Below are positions 1 to 12,599 of a stretch of 64,000 nucleotides of DNA, in pieces; within the stretch, counting starts at the first letter, position 1; each line of letters begins with the position of its first letter. Made by a program: the position numbers and the translations under genes. The notes under the pieces were generated by a model, which saw only the letters and a program-made list of their open reading frames with translations, was not told where the DNA came from and did no database searches. This DNA is from Dirofilaria immitis (taxonomy: Eukaryota > Nematoda > Chromadorea > Rhabditida > Onchocercidae), in NCBI GenBank assembly GCA_024305405.1, contig JAKNDB010000067.1, positions 514,001-578,000 on the forward strand, read 5' to 3'.

Positions 1-86
1 AAGTTAAAATTAAATTAAAAAAAAAAAGTTATGCAATTAGAATTGAATTAAAATCAATTAAGCTTAAATTTCTTCAACTATCTTAC

Positions 87-782
87 CTGTCTAGCATTCA
101 TTCCGAGCTTTTCAAGGACAATTTCTAATTGTTTGATAGAATATCCAAGTCTTGTAGCAAAATCTATATTCTGAACAAGAAGCTGTTCATTTCCTTTTTC
201 TGATATACTTGATTCTCTATCGATCTTATCAATTTCTTTCGCGATATTATCCGATGGTTGCCGCGATAATGAACTATGCGATTCTTCCGAACAGCTTGAA
301 TAACAGGAATCATGTGATTCTACCATATTGTTAGATATCGTTTTTTTATTGCTGAAGTTTGCTTTTGAGATTAATAAATTATTTAGCATTTAAAAGATTA
401 TTTGAAAATATTCCTAATTTAAAAAATCGAATTGAATCTGTAGGAAGGAGAAAAAAATTAAAGTCAAGATTTAACCTATACCTTTGCAAGAATTAATACT
501 AATCGAGAGCATAAAAATCAGGTAGAGATTAAATAGTAATGAATATAGCTTTGCCATAAATTTATATATATTTACATAGTAAATATGATCTTATCCTAGA
601 TGTTTAATCTAATAAATAAATAACAAGCCTACCTAACTTCGAGAATATTACCTGTCTGATTGTTGCTGTTCAAGAGAATTATCATGTACCACTGCAACAG
701 TTGTTCCATCAGAAATTCGTCGTAGATACGAATGTTTGTCGCTATTTTCTGTCAATGCATCTACTTGCACTTCAACTGGCAT
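87..782 (-). CDS. Regnase/ZC3H12-like endoribonuclease, N-terminal part (runs off left edge)
   Basis: Two coding exons are visible: 652-782 and 87-351. Exon 1 opens with ATG, preceded in frame by a TGA, and ends CAG|gtaat. Exon 2 follows a cttcag acceptor; the phase-2 junction rebuilds an AGC serine, so the join is exact. It ends CAG|gtaag and the gene continues beyond base 1. Together they give about 132 residues: a Ser/Glu/Asp-rich leader, then FATRLGYSIKQLEIVLEKLG, which matches the short helical N-terminal domain that precedes the PIN-like nuclease and CCCH finger in ZC3H12/Regnase proteins (REGE-1 in C. elegans). Those proteins degrade stem-loop mRNAs in the cytoplasm. The nuclease and zinc-finger parts lie outside the window, so family membership rests on this one domain; which paralogue it is cannot be said. 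No frameshift is needed here. Confidence 0.72.
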
Positions 783-3700
783 TACATGTCAAAATTGGAA
801 GTTCTCGTGTTAAGATAAGTATAATAATTTGATAATTCTGAAATAAAACTAACAATTAATTAATCTTTCATTTTATCAATTTATCACTTGTAATATAATC
901 TTGTCATATACATTTTACTCAGTTGTAGATAAATTATCATTTATCAGTTTATATAAATGCTTAATAACAATAGAAAAGGATGCAGTACAAGATGTAAGCA
1001 TGTGATAACAAAGGGAACAAATGTTATCATATTTTTCATTTGTTCAATGAATATAACAGTATGCAATTGTATCCCAGAATACAACAGACAATAAAGCAAA
1101 TATAGAAAATTTGAATAATGATAATTAATTTTATCAGTCGATGATAAAATAATTATGAATAACTTATTTGTTATATGGATTATTAACAGAATGATAGAAT
1201 GGGATTTCGAATGTTTTGTTTTATATCAATATTATCATGGTGTTAACTAACAAAATTAAAATAAATTAAGGTCGAAATTTTCCTATGAGTTTATTTATTT
1301 ATTTTTTTAAAAAAGGGTTAAGCCTATCTAAGAATCGGAAAGAATGATAATCTTTATATGAAAGAATGTCGTTTCATTGTTCGCTTCGAGATTATAGAAA
1401 AGTTAAACGATGAATGGATGTAGTAGTAGTCATCGTTGTGATTCAGTCGATTGGAAAACTTTTAGTAATCTTATATTTTCTTGCAAGAAATAAAAAAGAA
1501 TAACATAATAAAATAAAATAGATGTGAGATATTTGGATGTAAAACAAATCTCTGATAATTTTCATCAATTCTTTTTTTTTTTTTTTTTTTGTTATCAATG
1601 TTAATCAGTATTAGACAAATTGAATAACAAATTTTACACTCATTTAATCAGCATGCTACTATATAAAGTTTATTTTATATCAATCGAACTATTAGTAATA
1701 ACATTTTAAATTCAAAAGAAGTAAGTATAATATGAGGAATGATAAATTGTTGGAACATGAAGAATGATGAATCATTCATTCTCCAGACCAATCATTCTAT
1801 CGGATATTAAAAATGACATTTTAGATGCATAGATTTACAACTTGAGGCTAATTTTGGTCAAGGCTTAGGGTTGATTAATTTCAAAATTTAAATAAAACTT
1901 GTCTGATTATAGAGTTGCTTAAAGTGAATTTAGAAATGTTTGTTGAAGATTGAATTTTGGAGAAAGATAAAATTCGACTTACTGCCAGATATGATAATCG
2001 CGATGAGGGAAGGTAGATAGAAGTTAGGAAGATTGAATGCTTTATTCTTTTACATCAATAAAGTCTAATCGAAGTACAAATTAAAAAAAAATGCTCAATT
2101 CTTATTTGCTTAGTAATTGGTCTTGTTTGCTTAGTAATTATTCTTATTTGCTTAGTAATTGATAAATTTTTGATGGAAAATTCGTCATTAATACCCATTT
2201 TTATATGATGACTATTGTTAGAACAAATGAAATGAAATGTATTATTAGTTTTTGGTTAATCGATGAGATAAATAGAATAATTGAATAATTTATCGAATGT
2301 AAAATAAAATTTACAACAAATAATCATAGATAATTTATAAGACAAAAATTTTCACAAACATTACTTTCGTTCTGCGTCGTAATTCATTTAACGGTGTTAG
2401 TTTATTTTAATAAAATTGATATAACAAAGGACAAATTTAAAAGAGGACAAAGCCTGTGTATACCGGCCGGCCTTGAAAAATTTCTTACTTCATAGATGGT
2501 ATCATCACATCGTACTATATCATCTCTTTTTATCATCATGATTGTGTTTATCAGTAGTATTTTTATTGTTTGAAATAAACTAGCATTGTTAAAATTTTCT
2601 ACGTAATGTGATTTTGAGAGATGAATTTTTTTTTTTTCCTATAATTTTTCAAAAAAATACTGGTTTAAATGAGGTGAGATGAACACATATCGTTTATTCA
2701 TACAGAGCTTTTATCATAATAATAAATAATAACCCTTAGGGAAGCTATTGATAAAATAGTGATAAAAATAAAAAAACAAAAAAAAATAAGAATAAAATAA
2801 TCCTTCATAAAATTTATTCATTAATTGATAATGTGCTGATTAATTGATAAAAAATTTACACATTTCCAATAATCTATTATTTGATTATTTATTTTTAATC
2901 TCAATTTATCATAAAATTAGCTATCACGAGTAATTTAATTTAATTATAAAATGAAAAAGCATTTCTAAAACTTATCAAAGTTAAATCATACAAAGTTAAA
3001 ATTTGTCTGGGAAAAAAGAAAGAGGGAAAAATAAGAATTAAAATAATATTTTGAAAAAAATTTCCTTCAAAAATTATATCAAAAATTAAATTAATTTATT
3101 GCGAAATAATATAAATATTAATTAAATAATATGAATAATTATTAAAAATAATTTTAATTAAAAATTTAATATTATAATTAATAAATTAATTATAATATTA
3201 AATTATTTTCGATAAGATTATATTCTTTAAATCACTATCATATGTATATTTAAAAAAGATATAAAATAAAAAAATTTTTCCATCTATTCTAATTATTTAA
3301 TAAGAATTTAATATTAAAAAAAATATTGATTAATAATAAATATTAAAATGATATTTTGAAATGATAAGTAAAGAATATCCATCGATTACATTAAATATGC
3401 ATTTAATACTTATACAAATTATTGATAATCAATTGAATTAATTAATCTAAATTCAAGTAATAAGTGAAGAGTTGTTAGATTCTTTCACTCTTTTGACAAT
3501 CTGAATTGTTACTATAAGTAGGCTCAATAGGTCCAAGTTTGTTTGTAAGTTAGAACTTATTACTGCCTGATATCCAATTATCCAATATAATATTTGATAG
3601 CTGTTGATTAGTTAATAGCAATTGTTTGAATTATCTCTACATATAGCAGCTATTTGAAGTTTTCATAAATTTTTGAAAAATGTAATTTTCCACTTTCGAT

Positions 3701-5688
3701 AATGTCTAACTGTTTTATCAATGTTATCAGAATTAATCAGAAAGTTATTAGAATAATTCTATAGGATCGATAATGAATTGCATAAAATCTTATTATTAAA
3801 ATGATTATTCAATAATCAGAAATATTATGATTATCTTTTTGTTCCATTCAAAATTAGTTAATTGATGATTGATTATTTATAGAATATTGATATTAAAATA
3901 GGATGAGAAAGAAGAATGATTAAAAAATGTAAATGATAAGAGTAATGATAAGCTCACAAAATTTCATGAAATGTTTAAACAAGAAATGAATGCTATGAAA
4001 CGAATAAAAAATACAACCTGTTCTTACACAACTTTTTCTTTTTTTCTCAACGAGAATTCTTTAATCGAATACATTTTACGCAATACATTTTCAAGTAACA
4101 ATAAATGATAAATAATTGAAGAGAGGAAAAGATATAAATTGGGAAAAAAAAAGAAAAAAAATTAAACAACTTTATTGTTATATGTCACATATATTATCAA
4201 ATGTATTTAATGTTATAGGAATAAATCTTTCGAGAAATTCTTGTCTTTAAAATTTTATGATAAATATTTATCACTTTGATAGCATAAATCTTTTTTACTA
4301 TTTCTTTGGCAGAGTTTTTTTTTTTTTTTATCAAAATGATAAGGAATAGTTTAACATTGTTAATATTTAATAAATGAATTAACATCGATTTCATGTTCAG
4401 TATCACTTACTACTATTTAATTTTATTTTCATAAAATTGTTTTTGATATTTCAAATATTTTTGCTAATTTTAATCAATGAATAATGATATTTAATAGATT
4501 GATTGATTGATAGATAGATAGATGATAATAATGATAATAATAATAGTAGTAATGATAATATGATCGAATAATTTATATGAATATTAAACGGTTATATTCG
4601 TTGGCATCTGTATTTTATCTAAGTTATCGCCTAACCATTAATAAAAATAAAGATAAAATGATAGCTTAATTAAATCTATGAAAAATAGATTCTTTTTATT
4701 ATTCATCAACAATCATATTCTTCATTATTCTCTAATAATCATTATAATCACAATATCTCTTTCTCGATTGTAAATCATAGAATTTATATGTAAATAAAAA
4801 TTTACATAAATAATAATGATATATATTTTTAGCAATGAAATGAAACATAAATTAATTAATCATTATTAAAAGTGCTTGTTTGTTTATTCAATTATGGAAC
4901 ACTCTCGATATCACAGTTTAGTGATAAGCAATTGTATAGCAAAAAAAAAAATTCGAATCGCAAATCATGAAATCAAATTTTTCGTTTCGTGAAATCAAAA
5001 TTACTTTGTTATGCCTACAGCTTTAGCTAGACAGGTTAATTGACTGAAACAGGTATGCAATTTCTAACAAGCAAAAACCGAATCCTATAGACACGACTAG
5101 TTTTCTTTCTTTTTTTTTTTTGATATATCTAAGAAAATAATTTCTTTCAAATTATTTTTTTTTAAATTTTTCAAAAAATAAGCGCCAAAACTTTGATTGT
5201 ATGAATTTAATCAATCAAATTTTTGCATATTAATTTATATAATTATTCTCGAAGTTAATATCGATTTATGCTAAAAAAATTAGGAAATAGCTTAAATTTG
5301 AATATTATTTCAAGTTTTTTCAAAGCCTTCATTTGATAAGCTTAAAACTTATGCGTTTCTGAAACTTCAAAAAAAATTGTTGAATTTTTCTCAAAAAAAA
5401 AGAAATAATCGTCGAGAATGAACGTATAATGCTTATGAGAAGGAAAAGTTAGAAGATGATTAAGTTTAATGTGAAGAAATAAAATACTACTCCATGTATT
5501 CATTATCAGCAAGATTATCATTTAATCCAACTTTTCTTTTTTTTTTGATAGTAACACTACAATATATGAAGCATTTTATGGCCGATAAAACATTTAACTC
5601 AATCAGCTTTTTCATGTCTTTTTTGGAACTTTCAAGAAAATCGTTCGAAATTTACTGTAAATATTTTATTAATTAAATAATATTAGAG
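783..5688. other. AT-rich non-coding stretch
   Basis: I see no exon-like segment here: open frames are short, AT-driven and lack paired splice sites. It is the upstream region of the Regnase-like gene. The words TTATCA/TGATAA recur very often, and there are several homopolymer runs, for example a T run near 1571-1590. An isolated GGCCGGCC-containing patch sits near 2463-2472. Simple (GATA)/(ATA) runs occur at about 4498-4560. Confidence 0.5.
2099..2162. repeat. 21-bp tandem repeat, 3 copies
   Basis: Three near-identical units of cttatttgcttagtaattgg follow one another with a 21-bp period. Copies differ at one or two positions. No coding potential. Confidence 0.85.
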
Positions 5689-6010
5689 AAGATCGGTCTA
5701 GGCCACAATATATTGCTTTACTCGATCCGTTTAGGCCGCAATGTATTGTCCTATTCGATCGGTTTAGGCCACAATATATTGCTTACTTGATCCGTTTAGG
5801 CCGCAATGTATTTTCCTATTCGATCGGTTTAGGCCACAATATATTGCTTACTTGATCCGTTTAGGCCGCAATGTATTTTCCTATTCGATCGGTTTAGGCC
5901 ACAATATATTGCTTTACTCGATCCGTTTAGGCCACAATATGTTGTCCTATTCGATCGGTTTAGGCTACAATATATTGTCTTATTCGATCGATTTAGGCCG
6001 TAATATATTG
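5689..6010. repeat. 32-bp minisatellite with alternating dimer structure, about 10 monomers
   Basis: About ten monomers of roughly 32 bp share the core tttaggccacaatatattg. Two monomer types alternate: one with cgatcggtttaggccaca and one with gatccgtttaggccgcaa. The higher-order unit is therefore about 64 bp in most of the array. The last two monomers are more diverged (ggctac, ggccgt). The array is richer in GGCC than its surroundings. Confidence 0.9.
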
Positions 6011-8640
6011 ATCAATGCATTTGAATAATATTCAAATATAAAATTTCTTTTTTTTTTTTTTAAAGAAAAATTTAAAAACAATATGATGATTAGATTGATA
6101 TGTTAATATTATCGATTGCATACATTTCTATTTGCTGCAATAATAAGCGATTCATTTGAATGCAAGAAATGTTTGCATGATAGCTGCATGCATATGGCAT
6201 GCATTATTTCATCTGCTAAATATCTTCTTTTTTTTTTTTAAATAATTCTATAATTCTTCCTTCAATCCCCTGGTAGTATATCTTCAAAAATTCGAATCAG
6301 TCCTTCTCTTCTTTAATCATTTCCTTCTGCTGCTGCTGCAGTATCTGTTACAATTGATACATATTGTAAAGCATACATGATTAAATGGTTTATATTTCAA
6401 TCTATATGTATATATATTTATCACATAATTTGAATGAATGGAATGATGAAGGCTTGTTCGATTCAAATTTTGAAAGTTGGGATTCAGAATTCATTTTCAG
6501 TAATCGTTAAATTTTCCAAATATTTCATTTATATATTGATGATTGTGAAAACTATAGCTGATAATTATAAGATAATTTTGTTGAATCATATCGATTGTAA
6601 TAAATTATAAGGAAATTAACTTGGTCATTTCATCCATTTCATTAGTATTTAATGAATGATTGGCTATCTGAAGAAGCGTTATAAAATTATAGCTAAATGA
6701 GATAAATTATATAGCCAACAATGATTGGATTAAATTAAACAATTTAGTGATGAGAAATTCTCGTCGAAAGTTCAATTTGCGATGCATCAAATTATTGATG
6801 GAAATAATCGACATCAGATGATTAAACGATCCTTATTGTTGTCCGATTATGATAATGATTAGATATATTTGCTATAATTGTAATTTACTTCTAAGATAAA
6901 TATGATAAATATGATTAAATATTTATCAGTTAAACAAAAATTATATATATGAATGATAATTTTATGATTGTTAATGAAATTTTAAATCATTTAATAATTC
7001 TAAATTTCACGAGGCTTTTTAATTCTCATCCATCATAAAAAGAACGATATGTTAGTTTATGTAATTTATTAGGCCATAAAATTTACCCACTAGGCACTTT
7101 ACGATGATTTATTCGCCAATATTGCTACTAATTGTAAGAATATATGAGGAGAAGATATGATATATATATCATATCATATTCGACGGATGATTTATCACGA
7201 GCCATTATCTATGCTATTATATACACTTCAACAGCGAAGAATTATCATTAATTTTATTGCTATTATCACCGATATCGACCGATTAACAACAACTTTATCA
7301 TACTTTTCCATTACCATCTTCTTTTTCAATTATTTAAATATTATTGCTGCAATAAAAATCGAAATAAATCTTAATTTCTATCACATTTAAATATCATTAA
7401 TGGATAAAAGATTAATTAAATTTTTATTTTCAAATGCATTATCACTTTTTATCGTAAAATTTAATCTAAGCAAATTATCATAATTAGAATTTAACAATCT
7501 AATCACATTATCATAATCAAAATTTGATAATAATTAAACAATGTTAAGATATACATATGATTATCATCTTCAAATAGAAAGGGGAAAAAAATTATCCATT
7601 TTTTTTGATAGTAATGATTATCCGATTCGAATCACATAATCGGATACACCAAACAGTTGAAAGATTAACAAGATATGATTTGATTAATTAATATTTCATT
7701 CGTTTCTTGGGATCAAAATATCTATCCACATTATCATCTGAAGTATTCTTTATTAAATGATCTAATAGATCAGATCTAATAGATCAGTTCGAATCTAAAT
7801 TAAATGATGTATATTGAACGATATTTTAAACAAATCAGTAATATTGATTATTTTAATCTGTAAATTGGCAGAATTAATTTACAAATTTTACAAAAAGAAT
7901 TTTAAATAATAAATGACAATTTATATAAACTATAGAAGAGAAGATATATCCGAAAGAAATTCGATACAAAGGTCAGATAAAGGGCATTTTTTTTATTTAA
8001 GCATAAAGCTTATATTTCCCGAACTTCATCATCAATATGTTTATCATTTCTAGAGAATTTTATCTATTTCATGTATTTTGTGATTTAAAATCATTATGAT
8101 GGTAAAATTAGAAAATAATTAATGTAGTATTTCTGCATAAATCATATCATTGTTTTCTCGTGATACATTTGACGTATATCACGTAATAGCATAAAACAGT
8201 CACGTTGAATAATTAATGCTTACGTTTGTATAATAAATAATTATTACTATTTTCCATTTATGCAATATTATTAGAGAAAAAAAACTTCATATCATATATC
8301 ACTGAATATATGTATATAAATATTCAGTGATATAAAAATGATACCAATTATTTCCTTTCTGATTATTATATTATTTAAAATGTTAATTGATAAATTAAAA
8401 ATTGGGAATAATATCAATAGAGAAAATTGAATAATTTAATATGCAAATTTAATCACTTCATTGATATGTTGTTTGTATATTATATATATATATATATTAT
8501 TCTAAAGACAAGCAGCTGTCCATTTATTTGAAATAATTATTTATATTAAAGAGAAAGAAAGAAGGAAAGAATTTTTGCTCAGATTATTTTGAACAACGAA
8601 AAGTCAAAATAATTGTTAAATTAAGCCTTAGCTTATTGGC
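6011..8640. other. AT-rich non-coding stretch
   Basis: No gene recognised. The sequence is AT-rich, dense in TTATCA/TGATAA words, and has short open frames only. A perfect inverted repeat lies inside it and is listed separately. Confidence 0.5.
8296..8333. repeat. perfect 14-bp inverted repeat (hairpin)
   Basis: atatcactgaatat and its exact reverse complement are separated by a 10-base AT loop. It could form a hairpin in RNA or a small cruciform. The stem is shorter than a typical miRNA precursor, so I make no miRNA call. Confidence 0.6.
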
Positions 8641-8644
8641 TAAG

Positions 8645-8753
8645 TTATTATTATTATTATTGTTGTTATTGCTGTTATTATTATTATTATTATTACTATT
8701 ATTATTATTATTATCACTATTATTATTATTATTATTATTACAATTATTATCAC

Positions 8754-8789
<36 letters not shown>

Positions 8790-8792
8790 CAC

Positions 8793-8829
<37 letters not shown>

Positions 8830-8899
8830 ATTATTATTATTGCTATTATTATTATTATTGCTATTATTATTATTATTGCTATTATTATTATTATTATTA
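8645..8899. repeat. (TTA)n microsatellite, imperfect, about 255 bp
   Basis: Long trinucleotide run of TTA interrupted by single TTG, CTG, TCA and ACA triplets. It produces a poly-leucine open frame on the plus strand that I regard as spurious. Confidence 0.95.
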
Positions 8900-9309
8900 A
8901 ATAAAAATTATTTGATATAATTACACTTATTTATTTAACTTCTAATTCTTCAAAATTTTTTATTATTTTAATAAATAATAAATTGCTGTTTTTATCGATT
9001 CAACACTTTGTTGAAAAAAAAAAGTTTATAAGCGATTTGACTAAAACAGAATGAAAAAAAAAGAAGAAAAAAAAAGGATGAAATGAAGAAGAAGAAGAAG
9101 AAGAAGAAGAAGAGGCTTCAGAAGGCAATCTTGACTGGCATTTCTTTGATTAGTTAAAAAAGATGCTAGCCAAGCTATCGGAATAAAATAAAAAATGACA
9201 GAGGATTATTAATGTTGAATTATTTACCACAAGTGTTAGAATGAAGGCTAAATGGACGAAATATTTGCTTGTTGAAGAAGAAGAAGAAGGGAGTCGAGAA
9301 AGGTAAACT

Positions 9310-9560
9310 TTTTGTACAACCAGACAGGCTCTCTCTCCGTCTTCGGCGATCCATCATGATTGAGAGGAGGATTGAATCGAAGTTTCGTCTACCGTCAAGA
9401 CAACTATCCATCCAGAAAATATTTGCTTATGATTTGGCTTGGCTCTTGCAAGCAACCCCATCCAGTCAGTCGTCGTCTGAGCCATCATCCATCTATTCCT
9501 CATCCATCAAATGGAGTCAAATGTAGGCAAGATAAGATAAGATAATCGTACAGGCGGGGT
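9310..9560. other. GC-richer patch about 3.9 kb upstream of frizzled A
   Basis: This stretch is clearly less AT-rich than its surroundings and holds many CG dinucleotides (cttcggcgatcc, gtcgtcgtctgag, caggcgggg). It is open in overlapping frames on both strands, which probably reflects base composition. It ends in tandem GATAA words near 9530-9544. It may be a distal promoter or 5' exon of the downstream frizzled gene; no protein match is recognised. Confidence 0.35.
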
Positions 9561-9679
9561 ACTTAATCATTCTTCCCTTTCCCCGCTCATCAGCTTATAT
9601 TTTCTTCTATTCTTTCCTTCTTATTCTTCTTCCTTCACGCAGTCCAAATATTTATTTTTGACCCTTTCTATACTCTCAA

Positions 9680-9770
9680 TCATTTGTTTTATAAGGAAAA
9701 AGAGAGGGAGATAGAGAAAGAGGGAGAGGAAGAAAGAAGAAGAAAGAAAGGGTAAAAGAAAAAAAAGGGA
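9680..9770. repeat. purine (GA/GAA) tract
   Basis: Mixed gagagg/gaaaga run on the plus strand, followed by AAAGGGAGAG. Low-complexity polypurine sequence. Confidence 0.75.
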
Positions 9771-9891
9771 GAGTTATATTGAATTTTTTTGCTCTTACAC
9801 TTTTTCAGTATCTCTTTTCCTTTTCTATTCAATCTATTATTATTGAAAAGACCGAAGGGTAAAGGTCATCATCACTGTAACACAATATAGC

Positions 9892-9955
9892 ATGTATGTA
9901 TGTATGTGTGTATGTATGTATGTATGCATGTATGTATGTGTGTATGTTTGTATGC
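9892..9955. repeat. (TATG)n microsatellite
   Basis: Tetranucleotide TATG repeated with TGTG and CATG interruptions. Confidence 0.9.
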
Positions 9956-10095
9956 GTGAATATCACAGTGCTACATTTCCATTTCAGCACTTTTGCAGCA
10001 AGCAAATGAATGGAAAATACGACTAAGTGAGGAGGCATTACGAAAAGATAGAGGTCGCGCGATTTGCAATGGTCAAAAGAGAGGGAAGCAAACTC

Positions 10096-10157
10096 ATGAT
10101 GATGATGATAATGATAATAATAATGATGGTGATGATGATGATGATGATGATAATGAT
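10096..10157. repeat. (GAT)n microsatellite with AAT interruptions
   Basis: GATGATGAT runs broken by ATAATA. It encodes poly-Asp or poly-His/Ile in the two strands, which I treat as spurious. Confidence 0.9.
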
Positions 10158-10189
10158 AGTGGTAGTGGTATTGCATATTTGATTTAGAA

Positions 10190-10272
10190 AGGATGAGAGA
10201 GAGAGAGGGGGAGAAAGAAAGGGAGAGAGAGAGAGAGGAAGAAAAGGGGAAGAAGAGAGGAGGGAGGGGGAA
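10190..10272. repeat. purine (GA/GGA) tract
   Basis: Polypurine run of gagaga/gggaga/gaagaa. Together with the preceding TATG and GAT runs it makes a roughly 0.6-kb low-complexity block upstream of frizzled A. Confidence 0.8.
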
Positions 10273-10444
10273 TGGTTGAAGACGTGGTCGAAGGAAGAGA
10301 AGGGCTTAGTAACATTTAATTTATGTCTTCGTTGTCTCATTGTTGGCTCTTTCAAACACATTCATTCATTCATCCCTTTAATGCTCATTGCTCATTGAAT
10401 AAAATTTATGACCGACCCGATAAAATGTTGCTTATTTGTTTTTG

Positions 10445-10830
10445 TTATGTTATGTTATTTATTAAATTTTAATAAATAAACATTTGATATATCATTGTTA
10501 TCATTATTATCACTATAATTATTATTATCACAATCATCACTACCATCACAATCATTACCATCATTACTATCATTATCACCATCTATTGAAGGATGTCAAT
10601 TAGCCAAAAATTATATTCTTTATTCTTTGGCCAATAAAGGTACGCTATGATCATTTATCATCTCATCTAATCCAATCTCCTCTTCATATTATGTTATTTA
10701 TTGAATTTTAACAAATAAAGCTTTAATGCATCATCATATATATCTATTAGAAGATTTCGACTGACCAAAGTTATATCTTCATTCTTTGTCAAGTTTATTG
10801 CTGTGATCATTTATCATCCCATCCCATCTC
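10445..10830. repeat. diverged tandem duplication (two copies)
   Basis: The order 'tgttatttatt-aattttaa-aaataaa', then 'caaa(a)ttatat-cttt-ttcttt', then 'tgatcatttatcatc' occurs once at about 10445-10655 and again at about 10686-10820. The copies are clearly diverged. The end is a (CATCC)n run at 10817-10856. Confidence 0.55.
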
Positions 10831-11387
10831 CCATCCCATCCCATCCCATCCAATCTAATCTTATCATATCTCTTTTCTTTTTTGATTATTAATAATTTAT
10901 ATATCACTTTGATACAATTTAGCAAGTTATAAATAAGCATGCAATAGATTGCAATTCAACAAAATTCTTATCCAAAAAAAAGTAATTTATTGATTTTTTT
11001 TTGATTAAATTTCTCTGAAACAATTCAATGAATATACAAAAGCTATTTGAAATAGAATTATTATTTTGCTTAATTAATAATGTGATATTTATTCATTAAC
11101 AATTTCATATTTCCCTCCCTTTTTTTTTCTTGATAAATCATTAATATAGCTATTTATAATTTGTTATAGTAATATTCTTCATAAGATAATACAGTATTCT
11201 TTTGTACTGAATGAATAGCACATTCATCATAAATTCATAGGAAACATTTTTGCATTAAAAAAATTGATTCGAAAAATGAAAATTTTTGTAATCCAATAAA
11301 ATTGGATATATTATAAAATATTGATTTTGCTAAAAACTTATTTCAACAATTTTAGCGATCATTTTATCATTATCAATCAATGTTAGG

Positions 11388-11433
11388 AATTCATGAATCT
11401 GTTCCAGTATAATTCATGAATCTGTTCCAGTAT
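11388..11433. repeat. 23-bp exact direct duplication
   Basis: aattcatgaatctgttccag followed by tat is present twice, head to tail. Confidence 0.9.
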
Positions 11434-11957
11434 AGAATTTGTTTTTTTTTTTAGACTTTGTAAACATGAAGTTGAATTATTAGAAGGCAATACTGATTCA
11501 TACGAGTTTTTTTTTTTTTTTGAATTTCCTTTGCCTTTCTGGAAGGGAAGTGGAATGGATCATAGCAAGCATATTGAAATATGATATATAGATCTGGCAT
11601 TTTGAATTATGTCATTCCTCATCTATCAATATTAAATTAAATGTCAGAGATAGAAATGAATTTCTAAAGTTTCTTATTTTATTATTAAGTTAGAAGCATC
11701 ATAAGTTTGAAAGTTTCATTTTCGATTTAATAAAAATTCAACTTATCGTTTACTGAAATGATTAATTGATTAATAAGATAAATTGTTATCATAAAATAGC
11801 TTAATTCAAATATTTGAATTAATTAATTTTCCCTTCATTTTGTTATTCATACGAAATGATTTTCTATTTTTAATTTTCAACCAAATAAAATAATTAATTC
11901 TTCAAATGATATTTTAAAAATTGATAGCATAAATTTGTTTTCTTTTAATGCATTGTA

Positions 11958-12001
11958 ATCATTGATAACATCAGAAATGATCATTGATAACATCAGAAAT
12001 G
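11958..12001. repeat. 22-bp exact direct duplication
   Basis: atcattgataacatcagaaatg (22 bp) is repeated head to tail; the following gttatcaatgat is an inverted copy of its first part, so a fold-back is possible. Confidence 0.85.
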
Positions 12002-12560
12002 TTATCAATGATTTATTCTGTCGTTTCTTTTCCATATAATAGTAATATCCATTATTTCTTCGTTTTTTTTTTTTTCTTGATGAACAAATAAGTGAAGACG
12101 ATTGCTTTAAGATAGTAAAGCTTTTTGCACTTTCAAGTGACAAATATCACATGAAGGTTGACGGATCGCCTAAGGATGGATGAATAGATAGATTGTGTTC
12201 CATCATATCACAGTTCATTCTCATTCTTCATATTATTCGGTTTTGTTGATGCCACCATTCTGCTCCTTCATTACTTCTTCTTCTTCTTCTTCAGATGCCT
12301 TATATCCTTCTAATTATTCTTCTTTTGTTTTTTTTTCTTACTCTATAAACTTCTCCAGAAATGATAAAATTAGTATCTATTGTTCAAATATTTTAATAAC
12401 AAATTAACTATTGATATTTGATGATGGATAGTGAAGCTTAATTGATGATGCTAAGATGGATAATTGCTTCTTATATTCTATGTCATTAAAAAAATTTTTT
12501 TTTTTTTTGCATTTAGTGATGACTAATAAGGATTTGAAAAGGCTAATATTGAATGGTAGA

Positions 12561-12599
12561 CAATTTTGCAATTAACAATTTTTGTTAATTGCAAAATTG
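12561..12599. repeat. perfect 18-bp inverted repeat with 3-base loop
   Basis: caattttgcaattaacaa pairs exactly with ttgttaattgcaaaattg across a TTT loop. This is the longest perfect hairpin noticed in the window, about 0.8 kb upstream of the frizzled A start codon. Confidence 0.85.

Noticed and set aside
7619..7645. tRNA-like TTCGAATC near 7626
   Set aside because: Only a short inverted repeat (atccgatt/aatcggat); no acceptor stem or D/anticodon arms. No tRNA was found anywhere in the window.
8636..8920. Plus-strand open frame of almost only leucine
   Set aside because: Direct translation of the (TTA)n microsatellite; no flanking coding sequence.
9220..9545. Overlapping open frames on both strands
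   Set aside because: Frames overlap on both strands in a GC-richer patch, with no family likeness and no clear splice sites; kept only as a possible promoter/5' exon.
9829..10361. His/Tyr-, Ile- and Asp-rich open frames
   Set aside because: Products of the TATG, GAT and GA microsatellites.
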